Counted from the stretch's first letter, positions 7,479-16,028 are shown. The stretch is 30,581 bases of DNA from SbD1 sp049300095 (GCA_049300095.1 JBAQYM010000047.1:1-30581), one strand, 5' to 3'. Made by a program: numbers and translations. Notes: generated by a model not told the origin, from the letters alone.

Positions 7479-7664
7479 ACCGTCATTCCCGCAGCGTTTT
7501 TGGGCGGGAATCCAGCATCCTTTTTTGCAACCATCTGGAAAGACACTGGATTCCCGCCCAGGAACGCTGCGGGAATGACGATCTCCGGGTCCCAAGCTTA
7601 ACCGGGAGTGTATTGCGGTTTTACCGCGATTGACCTGGGCGACAGCCCGAAAAGCGGTGTCCCA
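7479..7664. repeat. Dispersed palindromic repeat element, copy B
   Basis: Arms at 7481-7515 and 7546-7580 form a 35-bp inverted repeat, perfect except for three central bases (CGTCATTCCCGCAGCGTT paired with AACGCTGCGGGAATGACG, then GGGCGGGAATCCAG with its complement). The 3' flank to 7664 (GGTTTTACCGCGATTGACCT and on) matches copy A at 1831-2063, so the mobile unit is longer than the palindrome. After it, a CTTGTATAC motif repeats twice in tandem near 7670-7695, then a 15-bp CGAACGA-G-TCGTTCG palindrome at 7716-7730. Confidence 0.8.
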
Positions 7665-7754
7665 CCCTTGTATACCTAGCTCTTGTATACTTGGCTCTTG
7701 CGCTTCGCGCCCGGACGAACGAGTCGTTCGCCTCACCCGTGTATCGGCCGCTTC

Positions 7755-8996
7755 CTAGGGATTGTCGGGGGTACACCCCTCATATTTGCACAACACGCCG
7801 ATATTGGCATCGCTGAAGCGAGGCCCTTGAAGCATTTCTTCGACATTCATGACATCGCACAGGACCCCGCCGCTCACCACTGAGACGACATAGTTGCCGT
7901 CCTTGGTTTCTTCATAGGGACGGAAGTTATAGAGCCAGGCCCCGCCGCTCGCGCCCGCCACCAGATTGGAGCCCATGAACAGAATGTCTTCACCGCCGGT
8001 AAAGCCCTTGCAAATCGTGGAATCATTGAAATAGAAAGTCTGACCGGTGCTCACGGTCGTCCACTTGCTTTCAACGCCCCCGCCGACTGAGTAGCCCATC
8101 GCCGTCACATGCAGCGTGTAGGGCAGGTTGATCTTCATGCCGAGCCAGCCCGTGTAGTACATAACCGGCTTGTGTTTGCCGTTGTTTCGCAGTCGCATCA
8201 GGGCCACATCATCACGGCTCGACGAACTGCCGTCGATGTACCGGGCCAGGACTCGGACGCTCTTCCAGTTGAACTGGCCAAAGGGAGTGATCCCGTCGCG
8301 TTCGGCTGGAATGAACGTGAAGCCCGAATAGGGACGGTTGGTTTTCCGATTCCAAACGTTGTGAGCCGCTGTCACGAGCAGGTTGCCCTCGTCACTGTGG
8401 ATCACCTGGGCGGTGCCGATGTAGATGCTTTTGCCATCGCGGATGAGCAGCTTGCCGACGGCTTTCCAGGGAAACTGCACCTGCTGGCTGACCCAGTAGT
8501 TGCCCCAATAGCTGGTGTATGGGTGTTTGCTCACATCGAGCGGCCCCCAACCCTGCAGGAGAGGCGCCGTCGCCTCGATGCCGTTTCCCTCGAATCCCCT
8601 GTCAAACACTTCCGCTTCCGCGGCCGTAGAGTTTAAAAGCGCCCACTGATCCGGGAATTCTCTCCGTGCCACCCGATTGGCGCCCCGTGCGGGAAATCCC
8701 GCCGACACGGTGATGACGGGCGCGTCGTTTACCGCCGACGATTGGGCGGTTGCCGGCGGGACATCCAGGCCGGAAATCGCCGCCTCCGGGACCTCGGCCA
8801 AGGCCAGCGGCTTCGCGCTCAAGATCTCCTCACGCGTGTACTCATGTTCGACGGATCGTGCTTTGCCGGACGTCTCCGGATTGACGATCACCACTGTCAA
8901 CCCTTCACGACTCGCGGCTAAACATTGAAATGAGACCGAGACCAACATCAGCGCCGACACCAGCACGGTCGACAGGCTTCGGGATAACGTCGTCAT
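7755..8996 (-). CDS. Exported trypsin-like serine protease
   Basis: 413 residues. A signal peptide covers about residues 1-28 (TVLVSALMLVSVSFQCLAAS). The first 170 residues are a low-complexity, Ala/Val-rich pro-region. The protease domain follows with the S1 triad: H212 in LLVTAAHNVW, D263 in SRDDVALMRL, S350 in GASGGAW. This is the pattern of V8/glutamyl-endopeptidase-like S1 proteases, with short bacterial spacing. It ends in a Cys-containing tail (VLCKYEGCTPDNP). A strong AGAGGAGAGAG ribosome binding site precedes the ATG. It would act in the periplasm or outside the cell; substrate unknown. No operon partner. Confidence 0.9.
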   Translation of the reverse strand: MTTLSRSLSTVLVSALMLVSVSFQCLAASREGLTVVIVNPETSGKARSVEHEYTREEILSAKPLALAEVPEAAISGLDVPPATAQSSAVNDAPVITVSAGFPARGANRVARREFPDQWALLNSTAAEAEVFDRGFEGNGIEATAPLLQGWGPLDVSKHPYTSYWGNYWVSQQVQFPWKAVGKLLIRDGKSIYIGTAQVIHSDEGNLLVTAAHNVWNRKTNRPYSGFTFIPAERDGITPFGQFNWKSVRVLARYIDGSSSSRDDVALMRLRNNGKHKPVMYYTGWLGMKINLPYTLHVTAMGYSVGGGVESKWTTVSTGQTFYFNDSTICKGFTGGEDILFMGSNLVAGASGGAWLYNFRPYEETKDGNYVVSVVSGGVLCDVMNVEEMLQGPRFSDANIGVLCKYEGCTPDNP

Positions 8997-9054
8997 GGCT
9001 CTCTCCTCTTAGGGTTCGTTCCCAACGATTGCCGCGGTGGGCACACAGAGCTTC

Positions 9055-9267
9055 TCAAGATATTGCCTGATCAGGCGCAGGCAGTTTGTTGCCGGGTCTT
9101 GAACGTGCATCAAATAGATCGGATGGGGAAATGGAAGTCTTCAGCTTATTTTCATGAATAATCTCAATCGGGTAACCTGAATAACCCGTTACCCGGACGC
9201 TAAGCGCAAGAGGAGTGGGCGGGGGTAAGTGGAGCACAGAGTCTTTGATTTTGGAGGCCATGCTCAT
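9055..9267 (-). CDS. Possible small protein, unknown
   Basis: 70 residues from an ATG at 9267-9265 with GGGAAGAG about 10 nt upstream: MSMASKIKDSVLHLPPPTPL, then a segment with IEIIHENKLKTSISPSDLF. The frame continues further upstream, but those residues are Arg/Pro-rich and unlikely. No family is recognised. It could be chance in a 777-bp intergenic gap (8997-9773). Confidence 0.25.
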   Translation of the reverse strand: MSMASKIKDSVLHLPPPTPLALSVRVTGYSGYPIEIIHENKLKTSISPSDLFDARSRPGNKLPAPDQAIS

Positions 9268-9652
9268 CTTGTAATCTCTTCCCGCCGCAAGATGCAAAGA
9301 CTTTTTGACGACGATCGCTCCAGGGGCAATGTCATTTTTTGGAGAGGGCCGGGGGGCCGCGCTCAGATACCCTCGGCAAAGCCGGAGGTTTGAGAATGTA
9401 AGCCGTATAAAGCGGCTGCCTGTGATTGCACGTTTCATTGACTATCCGATGAAGATTAAGATCCCACCCACGTGATTCCGGCTCAAAAACACTCAAACAC
9501 GGAATGACTGAATGAGCAATTTTTTATTGTCCGGCTCAATCCGCCGCCTTTGAAAATCCATCGAAGCCCGACTCCCAAGCCGCCACGTTGAAACAAGTGC
9601 GGCCCGAGGCTGCAACAAGTCCCAAAAAAAGTGCATCGTATCGTCTTTCTTG

Positions 9653-9676
9653 CGCTATGTCAATCTTGACATAGCG
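9653..9676. promoter_or_regulatory. Perfect 24-bp palindromic operator candidate over the fdhA -35 box
   Basis: CGCTATGTCAA, a 2-nt TC centre, then TTGACATAGCG: two perfect 11-bp half-sites. The right half contains the TTGACA -35 hexamer, so a bound repressor would block RNA polymerase. The outer CGCTATGT/ACATAGCG halves and the 24-bp length resemble ModE (molybdate) boxes as I recall them, which would fit a molybdo/tungsto-enzyme gene. The inner TGTCAA/TTGACA halves could also suit another dimeric regulator. Regulator identity is inference. Confidence 0.65.
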
Positions 9677-9694
9677 AATTTGATCGTGTATGGT
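9666..9694 (+). promoter_or_regulatory. Sigma-70 promoter of fdhA
   Basis: TTGACA (9666-9671), exactly 17 nt, then TATGGT (9689-9694). The predicted start near 9701 leaves a leader of about 70 nt before the fdhA ATG at 9774. Confidence 0.65.
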
Positions 9695-9773
9695 GCAGGC
9701 TGGGGTAAGTATCGGTCTCATGCTGGGGTCAGTCCCGGTCGCCTGCACACTTCAAAAGGGAGGTTATTTGCGA

Positions 9774-11807
9774 ATGGAATTCAAATCGGTGATCACGACG
9801 TGCCCAATTTGCGCCTGCGGCTGCGGGATGTGGCTCGACGTTTTGGACGGACGGATCGTACAGACGTTACCTTCGAAAACCAGTCCCACCAACAAAGGGA
9901 AGCTTTGCATCAAGGGCTGGAACGTCCACGAATTCATACAGCACCCGGATCGGCTCAAAAAGCCTTTGATACGGGAAAACGGGGTCTCGCGGGAAGTTTC
10001 CTGGGATGAAGGCCTGGCCCATGCGGCACGCGAGCTTCGAAGGATCAGGGACGCCCACGGGCCGGACAGCATCGGCTTTCTCAGCTCGGCCCGCTGCACC
10101 AATGAGGAGAACTACATCCTCCAGAAATTCGCGCGCACCGCTATCGGCACCAACAACGTGGACCATTGCGCCCGTCTCTGACACGGCCCCACGGTGGCAG
10201 GTCTTGCCCTCGCATTCGGAAGCGGCGCCATGACCAACTCCTTCGACGAGATCGAAGATGCCCACTGTATCTTCGCCATCGGCTCCAATACGACGATCGC
10301 CCATCCCATCGTGGCGACGCGGCTCATGAGAGCCAGGGCCAAAGGGCATACGCTCATCGTCGCGGATCCGAGGAAAACCCATCTGGCCCACCTGGCGGAC
10401 ATCCACATCCAGCACAAGCTCGGATCGGATGTGGCCCTTATCAACGGCATGATGCATGTCATTTACAAAAACGGCTGGCATAACGCGGCATTCGTCGAGG
10501 AGCGCACGGAGCAATTCGACGCCCTGGTCGAGATGATCGAGAAATACCCGCCCGAACGGGTCGCCGAGATTACGGGCGTTGACCCGGAGACCATCGTCAA
10601 GGTGGCGGAAATCTACGCCAAATCGGCGGCAAGCTCCATCGTCTACTGCCTGGGCATAACCCAGCACTGGACGGCGGTGGACAACGTGAAAAGCCTTGCC
10701 AACCTGTCGATGCTCTGCGGGCAGATCGGGAGGCCGTCCACGGGGGTGAACCCGCTGCGCGGCCAGAACAACGTGCAGGGGGCCTGCGACATGGGGGCCC
10801 TTCCCAACCTCTTTCCAGGCTACCAGGCGGTTGCCGTTCCGGAGATCCGGCAGAAGTTCGAGAAGGCCTGGCGGAAGGAACTGCCTCCCAAGCCGGGACT
10901 GACCATCATGGAAATACTCCAGGCCTGCGAAGACGGCAAAATCAAAGGACTGGTCATCCTCGGCGAGAACCCCGTGATGAGCGATCCCGATTCGAACCAT
11001 GTGAAGCACGCCATTGAATCCACCGAGTTCTTCATGGCCATAGACATCTTTCCCACCCCGACGACCGCGCTCGCCGACCTGGTCCTGCCGGCGGCCTCCT
11101 TTGCCGAGGTGGACGGCACCTTCAGCAATTCCGAGCGCCGGGTGCAGAGGGTGCGCAAAGCGATCGAGCCCCTTGCCGGGAAGACGAACTGGCAGATCAT
11201 CCAGGAGCTTTCGACGCTGCTCGACTATCCCATGCACTACGAGACTTCCGAGGAGATCTTTAACGAGATGGCAGGCTTAAACCCCGCCTTCGGCGGAATA
11301 AGCTATCCCAAGATCGAGGGCAAGGGGATTTGCTGGCCCTGCCCCACCGCGGACCATCCCGGAACGCCCATCCTGCACATAGGCAAGTTTTCTCGGGGAC
11401 GCGGGCTCTTTCACGCAGTCGAACACAAGCCTCCCGCGGAAGTCCCGGACGATGAGTACCCATTCTGGCTGACCACGGGAACGGAGCGCGCCCATTACCT
11501 CACCGGCACCATGACGAGGCGCTGCAAGCACCTTGACAACGAAATGCCCGAGCTTATAACCGACCTCAACCCGGAAGACGGCAAACGGCTGCGCATCGCC
11601 AACGGCGAATGCATCAGGGTGAGCAGCCGCCGGGGGACGCTCGTATCGAGGGTGCAGCTTACCCGGCGGGTAAAACCGGGGATGATCTTCATGCCTCTCC
11701 ATTTCGAGGAAGCCGCGGCCAATTTGCTCACGAACCCAGCTTTGGACCCCATCAGCAAGACCCCTGAATACAAGGTGTGCGCCGTCAGGCTGGAAAAAGT
11801 CGCCTAG
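9774..11807 (+). CDS. fdhA: Selenocysteine-containing formate dehydrogenase, catalytic subunit
   Basis: 677 residues when the in-frame TGA at 10179-10181 is read as selenocysteine (U136, in NNVDHCARL-U-HGPTVAGL). It oxidises formate to CO2 or runs in reverse, using Mo or W bound to two pterins. An N-terminal [4Fe-4S] site is seen: C10, C13, C17 and C45 (CPICACGC, KLCIKGW). The molybdopterin oxidoreductase core includes CDMGALPNLFPGY, and the pterin-binding C-terminal domain starts near YPFWLTTGTERAHYLTGTMTRR. No Tat signal is present, so it is cytoplasmic, like E. coli FdhF (about 715 residues, U140). Start ATG 9774 has AAAAGGGAGG upstream; in-frame ATG 9690 overlaps the -10 box and is rejected. 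No electron-transfer subunit is adjacent. An alternative reading as two broken genes is rejected: the frame is kept and H137 follows U as in the family. Confidence 0.95.
10179..10208 (+). promoter_or_regulatory. Selenocysteine UGA codon and SECIS hairpin of fdhA
   Basis: After the TGA (10179-10181), GGCA (10196-10199) and TGCC (10205-10208) form a short stem with a GGTCT loop. From memory, the E. coli fdhF SECIS also has a GGUCU loop with the key G and U at its tip, at nearly the same distance from the UGA. Confidence 0.85.
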
Positions 11808-11837
11808 CCCAAACACGGCCGGAAAGCCCCGCTATCT

Positions 11838-11865
11838 CCCCTCCCCCTCGACGGGGGAGGGGTTT
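11838..11865 (+). terminator. GC-rich hairpin after fdhA, possible terminator
   Basis: CCCCTCCCCC and GGGGGAGGGG form a perfect 10-bp stem with a 5-nt loop, followed by only TTT. It sits 30 nt after the fdhA stop. Similar CCCTCCC/GGGAGGG hairpins occur near 17851 and 17910, so it may be a dispersed repeat used as a terminator. Confidence 0.45.
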
Positions 11866-11959
11866 CCGGATGGATAGCGGCGCGGCGCCTCCCCGCCAAG
11901 AAGTCCCCTGCCCCGCTAATTCCGCGCCATTCGGGGACTGTGTTTTGATTCCCGCCCTG

Positions 11960-11989
11960 TTGTGTTTTGCACTTCAAACAATGTATAGT
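11960..11989 (+). promoter_or_regulatory. Possible promoter for the histidine kinase gene
   Basis: TTGTGT, 18 nt, TATAGT, in an AT-rich patch about 50 nt upstream of the kinase ATG. The -10 matches 5 of 6 consensus bases; the -35 is moderate. Confidence 0.35.
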
Positions 11990-12037
11990 GAACATTTGTG
12001 AGCCAAATTTGTCTTTTCATTCCCGCGAGGCTATGTC

Positions 12038-14143
12038 ATGGGCATCTCGGACAAGTTCGGAAAAACGACACCCTCCCTGGCCAGGAAAGCTTTGCAGGCG
12101 GAAATCGCGGATCGCAAGCGGGCCGAGGAGGAGCTGAAGCAAGCCAACGCCTACCTCGAAAATATCTTCGAGAATTCACCCGACGCCATCGGTATAGTCG
12201 ATAAGAGCGGAAAGTTCATCAGGTGGAACAAGATGGCCGCCGAGCTTTACGGGTACAGCTTCGAAGAGCTTCGGGGAAAGTCGGGCTTCGCCCTCTATGC
12301 GGAGCCGGATGAACTGGAGAGGATGCTCACGCATCTGCGCCGGGAAGGCCTGGTGAAAAAACGGGAAATGCTGATGAGAAGAAAAGATGGGAGCGTGGTC
12401 CCATTCGAGCTTTCCATCAGCCTCCTGCGGGACAGCGAAGGCCGGACCCTCGGTAGTGTCTGCGTGGCAAGGGACCTGAGCGAAATACGGAAGGTCCTCA
12501 CCGAGCTCAAGGCTACCAATGAGAGGTTGTGTCAGGAAATCATCGATCGCATGCGGGCCGAAAAAGAGTCCCAGGACATGTATCTTTTCTTGCAGGCCCT
12601 TATGGACACCATCCCCAATTCGATCTTCTATAAAGACACCGAGGGAGTTTATCTAGGCTGCAACAAGACATACGGCGACTTTCTCGGCATAAACAAAGAG
12701 GACATAATCGGAAAATCTCTCCACGAGATGTTTCCCAAGGGGCATGCCGACAAGTACCGCGAGATGGACCTGGAGCTGTTCCGGGAACCGGGAAAGCAGC
12801 AATACGAGTGGGAAATGATATCCGCGGACGGCATCAGGCACGACGTCATCATCAGCAAGGCCACCTTCTATAATGCCGACGGCACGATGGGCGGGTTGAT
12901 CGGCACCATAGTCGACATCACGGAGCGCAAGCGGGCTGAAAAGGAAGTGCTGAGGCTCAGCCGCCAGAACCAGTTGATCCTGGACGCCGCCGGAGAAGGA
13001 ATCGCCGGATTGGACCGGCAAGAGAGGGCCACCTTTATCAATCCGGCCGGCGCAAAGATAGTCGGGTACGAGCCAGGGGAAATCCTCGGGAAAGATATGC
13101 ATGAGCTGGTTCACCACACGAGGCGCGACGGCGCCCCGTATCCTATGGAAGAGTGCCCCATATACCAAAGCTGCACGGCCGGCGCCGTGTCGCACAACAG
13201 GAACGAGGTATTCTGGAGAAAGGACGGCACGAGCTTCCCGGTGGCGTATTCGAGTACCCCCATCGTGGAAGAGGGCCGGGTCATCGGGGCCGTCGTCACC
13301 TTTCGGGACATCACCGAGCGCAGGCGCGCCGAGGAGGAACTGGCCCGATACCGGGACCACCTCGAGGACCTGGTCGAAGAGCGCACCATGGAACTTGCCA
13401 GGACGAATGCAATGCTCACGATTGAAATCGAGGAGCGCAAGAGGGCGGAAACGGCCCTCCAGGAGAGCGCGCAAAAGTTGAAGCTCTTCGCCTACTCGGT
13501 TGCCCACGACCTCAAGAGCCCCGCCATCGGAATTTATGGGCTGACCAAGCGCCTTCACAAGCAATATGTCGATATTCTTGATGATAAAGGCAAAAACTAT
13601 TGTGCCCAAATCTTGAAAATATCGGAACATATTGGGGACCTCGCCGAAAAGATCAACGTCTACATAGCGACCAAGGAAGCGCGCCCGGTATTTGAAAAAA
13701 CGAACCTCAAAGAGGTCCTTCGCATACTCAGGGACGAATTCTCCACACAGATAGGCATCCGCGGGATCGCCTGGATCGAGCCCGAGGCTGAAATCGAGAT
13801 CAGGGCGGACAGGCTGTCCCTGCTGAGGGTTTTCAGGAACCTTGTCGACAACGCGCTCAAATACGGTGGCGAGCGGTTGAGCAGGATCGCTATCGGGCAT
13901 GAAACATCCGGGGATTTTCACGTTTTCTCGGTAAGCGACAATGGTACGGGCCTGAAAGAGGCGGATGCGGAGAAGATTTTCGGGTTGTTTCAGCGCCACG
14001 AGACATCCCGGGGGATATCGGGCGCGGGCCTCGGTCTGACCATAGTCAGGGAAATAGCCGAACAGCACGGCGGAAAAGTCTGGGTGGAACCGTCCGCAAA
14101 AAGAGGGACCACATTCTGCGTATCGATAGCACGGGACCTGTGA
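12038..14143 (+). CDS. Multi-PAS sensor histidine kinase
   Basis: 701 residues, no membrane segment seen, so likely a cytoplasmic sensor. In order: a coiled coil (15-40), PAS 1 (about 41-155, NIFENSPDAIGIVDKSGKF), a linker coil, PAS 2 (about 180-300, ending GTIVDITERKRAEKE), PAS 3 (about 305-430, with a CPIYQSC insert and ending VTFRDITERRRAEEE), a long coiled coil (430-480), the phospho-acceptor H490 in YSVAHDLKSP, and a HATPase domain with N box (FRNLVDNALKYGG), G1 (VSDNGTGL), F box (FGLFQRHE) and G2 (GAGLGLTIV). All catalytic motifs are intact. The signal is unknown; the two cysteines in PAS 3 might sense redox. No response regulator is adjacent. It lies 230 nt after fdhA and could sense conditions relevant to it, but that is only proximity. 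Confidence 0.92.
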   Translation: MGISDKFGKTTPSLARKALQAEIADRKRAEEELKQANAYLENIFENSPDAIGIVDKSGKFIRWNKMAAELYGYSFEELRGKSGFALYAEPDELERMLTHLRREGLVKKREMLMRRKDGSVVPFELSISLLRDSEGRTLGSVCVARDLSEIRKVLTELKATNERLCQEIIDRMRAEKESQDMYLFLQALMDTIPNSIFYKDTEGVYLGCNKTYGDFLGINKEDIIGKSLHEMFPKGHADKYREMDLELFREPGKQQYEWEMISADGIRHDVIISKATFYNADGTMGGLIGTIVDITERKRAEKEVLRLSRQNQLILDAAGEGIAGLDRQERATFINPAGAKIVGYEPGEILGKDMHELVHHTRRDGAPYPMEECPIYQSCTAGAVSHNRNEVFWRKDGTSFPVAYSSTPIVEEGRVIGAVVTFRDITERRRAEEELARYRDHLEDLVEERTMELARTNAMLTIEIEERKRAETALQESAQKLKLFAYSVAHDLKSPAIGIYGLTKRLHKQYVDILDDKGKNYCAQILKISEHIGDLAEKINVYIATKEARPVFEKTNLKEVLRILRDEFSTQIGIRGIAWIEPEAEIEIRADRLSLLRVFRNLVDNALKYGGERLSRIAIGHETSGDFHVFSVSDNGTGLKEADAEKIFGLFQRHETSRGISGAGLGLTIVREIAEQHGGKVWVEPSAKRGTTFCVSIARDL

Positions 14144-14273
14144 TCCCGCGGGGCGCGCCCGCCCGGACCGAGCGCCGGCCTCACCCGCTTGCGCGGAGTC
14201 TCCCGCCCCCCGACAAGCAAACCGCGATCGGATGCTATATATTGGGGTATGAGGGAGCGGAAAGGAGTGCGCG

Positions 14274-14756
14274 ATGGGAGAGATTGTCCACACGTCCCGG
14301 ATAAGCATCGTCCGTGAAAGAGGACCGACACGGAAGGCCGTGATCGAGGGTTTTGGCGAGCCGATCTACTACGGCGTGCACGGCGGGATAAAGAAATTCT
14401 ACAAAGTCGAGCCCGAAAAGGAGCACGCGGCGACACTCGATCATGTCGTTGCCGCGACCGCGGCCTGAATGATGGGGACCCTGGCCGCGGCGCTGGCCGG
14501 AAAAAAGATCAGGACCCCGGAAAACTGCTTCCGGGCCGAAGTTGCGGGAGATATCGAAAACGTTGACGGCGTCCTCAAGATAACCCGGATCGGGGTGACC
14601 TATTACCTCAAGGTTCCGAGAGAAAAAGCGGCGGAGGCAAAAGAGGCCTTTTCTTCCTACCTCGCCTCGTGCCCCGCGGCGCAAAGCGTCATCGGCTGCA
14701 TCGACATCCGGGACAAGCTGGAAATAGAGGAGACGACCGGAGAAGGCGGTTGCTAA
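14274..14756 (+). CDS. osmC: Selenocysteine-containing OsmC-family peroxidase
   Basis: 160 residues when the in-frame TGA at 14466-14468 is read as selenocysteine. Without this, the gene would look like 64- and 95-residue pieces that abut in the same frame. The OsmC pattern is clear: EHAATLDHVVAATAA-U-MMGTLAAALAGKKI, then FRAEVAGDIENVDGVLKITR and FSSYLASCPAAQSVIG. In OsmC/Ohr proteins the first conserved cysteine (in AAC-x-x-GTL) is peroxidatic and the second (in CP) resolves the disulfide. Here the first is U65 and the second is C133. The protein would reduce hydroperoxides in the cytoplasm. AAAGGAG lies 7 nt before the ATG. It is 130 nt after the kinase gene. A Sec-containing OsmC-like family has, to my recollection, been reported in selenoproteome surveys. 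Confidence 0.9.
14466..14500 (+). promoter_or_regulatory. Selenocysteine UGA codon and putative SECIS hairpin of osmC
   Basis: Twelve nt after the TGA, CTGGCC (14481-14486) pairs with GGCCGG (14495-14500), including one G-U pair, around an 8-nt GCGGCGCT loop. Position and size suit a bacterial SECIS. The loop differs from that of fdhA, as is common for other selenoprotein genes. Confidence 0.65.
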
Positions 14757-14967
14757 CAGGTGCTGAAAAAGTCTTCTTGATAACCGGAATTGGGCCGGAG
14801 ATCTGTACGTCCGTCATTCCGGCGAAAGCCGGAATCCAGGATCTATCGGTCCCGATCTGTTGAATCTACACCTAAAATACCTGGATTCCGGCTTTCGCCG
14901 GAATGACGTGTCTCGGTGTTTTCACCCGTTTCTTTACCAGGAGTTCCCTTTTTCAGCACCCTGCTAA
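14751..14967. mobile_element. MITE-like element with nested inverted repeats
   Basis: Outer 13-bp inverted repeats GGTGCTGAAAAAG (14759-14771) and CTTTTTCAGCACC (14948-14960) enclose an inner perfect 29-bp inverted repeat, 14812-14840 with 14880-14908 (CGTCATTCCGGCGAAAGC and on). TGCTAA occurs on both sides (14751-14756, 14962-14967) and may be a target-site duplication. The left copy includes the osmC stop codon, so the element sits right at the gene end. No transposase is inside. Confidence 0.6.
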
Positions 14968-15257
14968 AACGTAACCGTTCACTGCGGAGACGCAGAGGGC
15001 GCAGCGTCATGTATGCTGCGTAGCAGATTTGGTGTCGAAGGGCGATTCCCCTTATAAATCAAGGCTGTGCCGAAGCGGGGACTCAAGTCCTAACATCTCT
15101 AAGCTCCTGATTTGGCTATATAATTTGCCCTCCACATTCCGCTGTGTACCACGGTTGTGTACCTGATGTTGATATCAGAATCGGCGTCGTGGTACAAGGA
15201 GGATCGATACGGACATGGAGCGATCTCTTCCTGAATACGGAAAAACGGGAGCCTAAT
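14968..15257. other. Noncoding stretch between the MITE-like element and the DUF2971 gene
   Basis: It begins with a CGTTCACTGCGGAGACGCAGAGG-type 'GCAGAG' repeat fragment, related to 21093-21224, then turns AT-rich. A short inverted motif GTACCAC/GTGGTAC appears at about 15147-15195. The reading frame of the next gene is open back to 15144, but I favour a start at 15258. Confidence 0.45.
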
Positions 15258-16028
15258 ATGAGTTCAATCTGGCGTTACTTAGATTTTGTAAAGTTTATCC
15301 ATCTCATCACTACACGACGCCTTCACTTTACCAGAGTGGATTGTTTCTCAGATAAGTTTGAGGGGTCATATCCAATACTCAATCTGAAAGAATGGGATGA
15401 TTATCCAGAGATAGGTAACTTTAAACATTATTGTAGATTTGTGTGCGTATCCTGTTGGTACCAATCAGATAGAGAGTCTGCCGCGATGTGGGAACTTTAT
15501 GGAAAACACGGTGGTCTTGCTATATGTTCAACAAAGAAACTATTGCAGAGTAGTTTGAGTGGTGAAGGAGTGTATTTCGAAGATGTTAAATACATTGACT
15601 TCATTAGCGAAAAAGCACATGCTGATACTCCATATAAAATATTTACATATAAGCGAATCGAGTTTGAACACGAAAAGGAGTTTAGAGCACTTGTGACAAT
15701 GGTTCCAGAGAGTTCGGGAAAGTACGAGAATGGTTTCCCACAATTCGGTAATGTAGAAAAGCAAGCTGGATATCCAGAAGATGGATTTTACATCGATGTA
15801 GATATCACTTCTATGATCGATAAGATCGTGCTATCTCCATATACCAAAGACTATTTTAGATCGATGCTAAACAGTATATTAAAAACCTATAAACTGAATG
15901 ACCTTACTGTTGTGGATTCTCAACTTGCATCTGACCCAGTATACCCAAATCAGAATTACCTTCGAGCTTCTTTCAAACGCGGGTGGCCCAGGCAACTCGT
16001 GTCTGGAGGCGAAGCACGGAAGGATTGA
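15258..16028 (+). CDS. DUF2971-family protein
   Basis: 256 residues from ATG 15258, chosen because CGGGAG lies 6 nt upstream and family members start with a WRYxDFxKF motif; here SSIWRYLDFVKFIHLI. Other DUF2971-type marks are LHFTRVDCFSDKFEGSYP, VSCWYQSDRESAAMWELYGKHGGLAI and FEHEKEFRALV. The biochemical role is unknown; these genes are often seen in mobile or defence-rich regions. AT-rich composition here contrasts with the GC-rich flanks and suggests transfer. The last 17 residues (RGWPRQLVSGGEARKD) are encoded by repeat sequence shared with 350-370, so the natural C-terminus may have been replaced. Confidence 0.8.
   Translation: MSSIWRYLDFVKFIHLITTRRLHFTRVDCFSDKFEGSYPILNLKEWDDYPEIGNFKHYCRFVCVSCWYQSDRESAAMWELYGKHGGLAICSTKKLLQSSLSGEGVYFEDVKYIDFISEKAHADTPYKIFTYKRIEFEHEKEFRALVTMVPESSGKYENGFPQFGNVEKQAGYPEDGFYIDVDITSMIDKIVLSPYTKDYFRSMLNSILKTYKLNDLTVVDSQLASDPVYPNQNYLRASFKRGWPRQLVSGGEARKD
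15977..15997 (+). repeat. Copy 2 of the 21-bp dispersed repeat
   Basis: It matches 350-370 with one change. It lies within the 3' end of the DUF2971 gene, and GC content rises sharply from here, so it marks the edge of the AT-rich insert. Confidence 0.6.

Noticed and set aside
9536..9748. 70-residue minus-strand frame
   Set aside because: Covers the fdhA promoter and its palindrome; no start signal.
9867..11237. 456-residue open frame on the minus strand
   Set aside because: Antisense shadow of fdhA; Gly/His/Asp/Arg-rich with no family pattern.
9774..11807. fdhA as a pseudogene or two genes split by a stop at 10179
   Set aside because: The frame is unbroken across the TGA, the flanking residues match selenoprotein formate dehydrogenases, and a SECIS-like hairpin follows.
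12653..14308. 551-residue open frame on the minus strand
   Set aside because: Antisense shadow of the histidine kinase, whose plus-strand motifs are all intact.
15144..15257. Upstream 38-codon extension of the DUF2971 gene
   Set aside because: No ribosome binding site at 15144; family proteins begin near the WRYxDF motif, and 15258 has a proper site.
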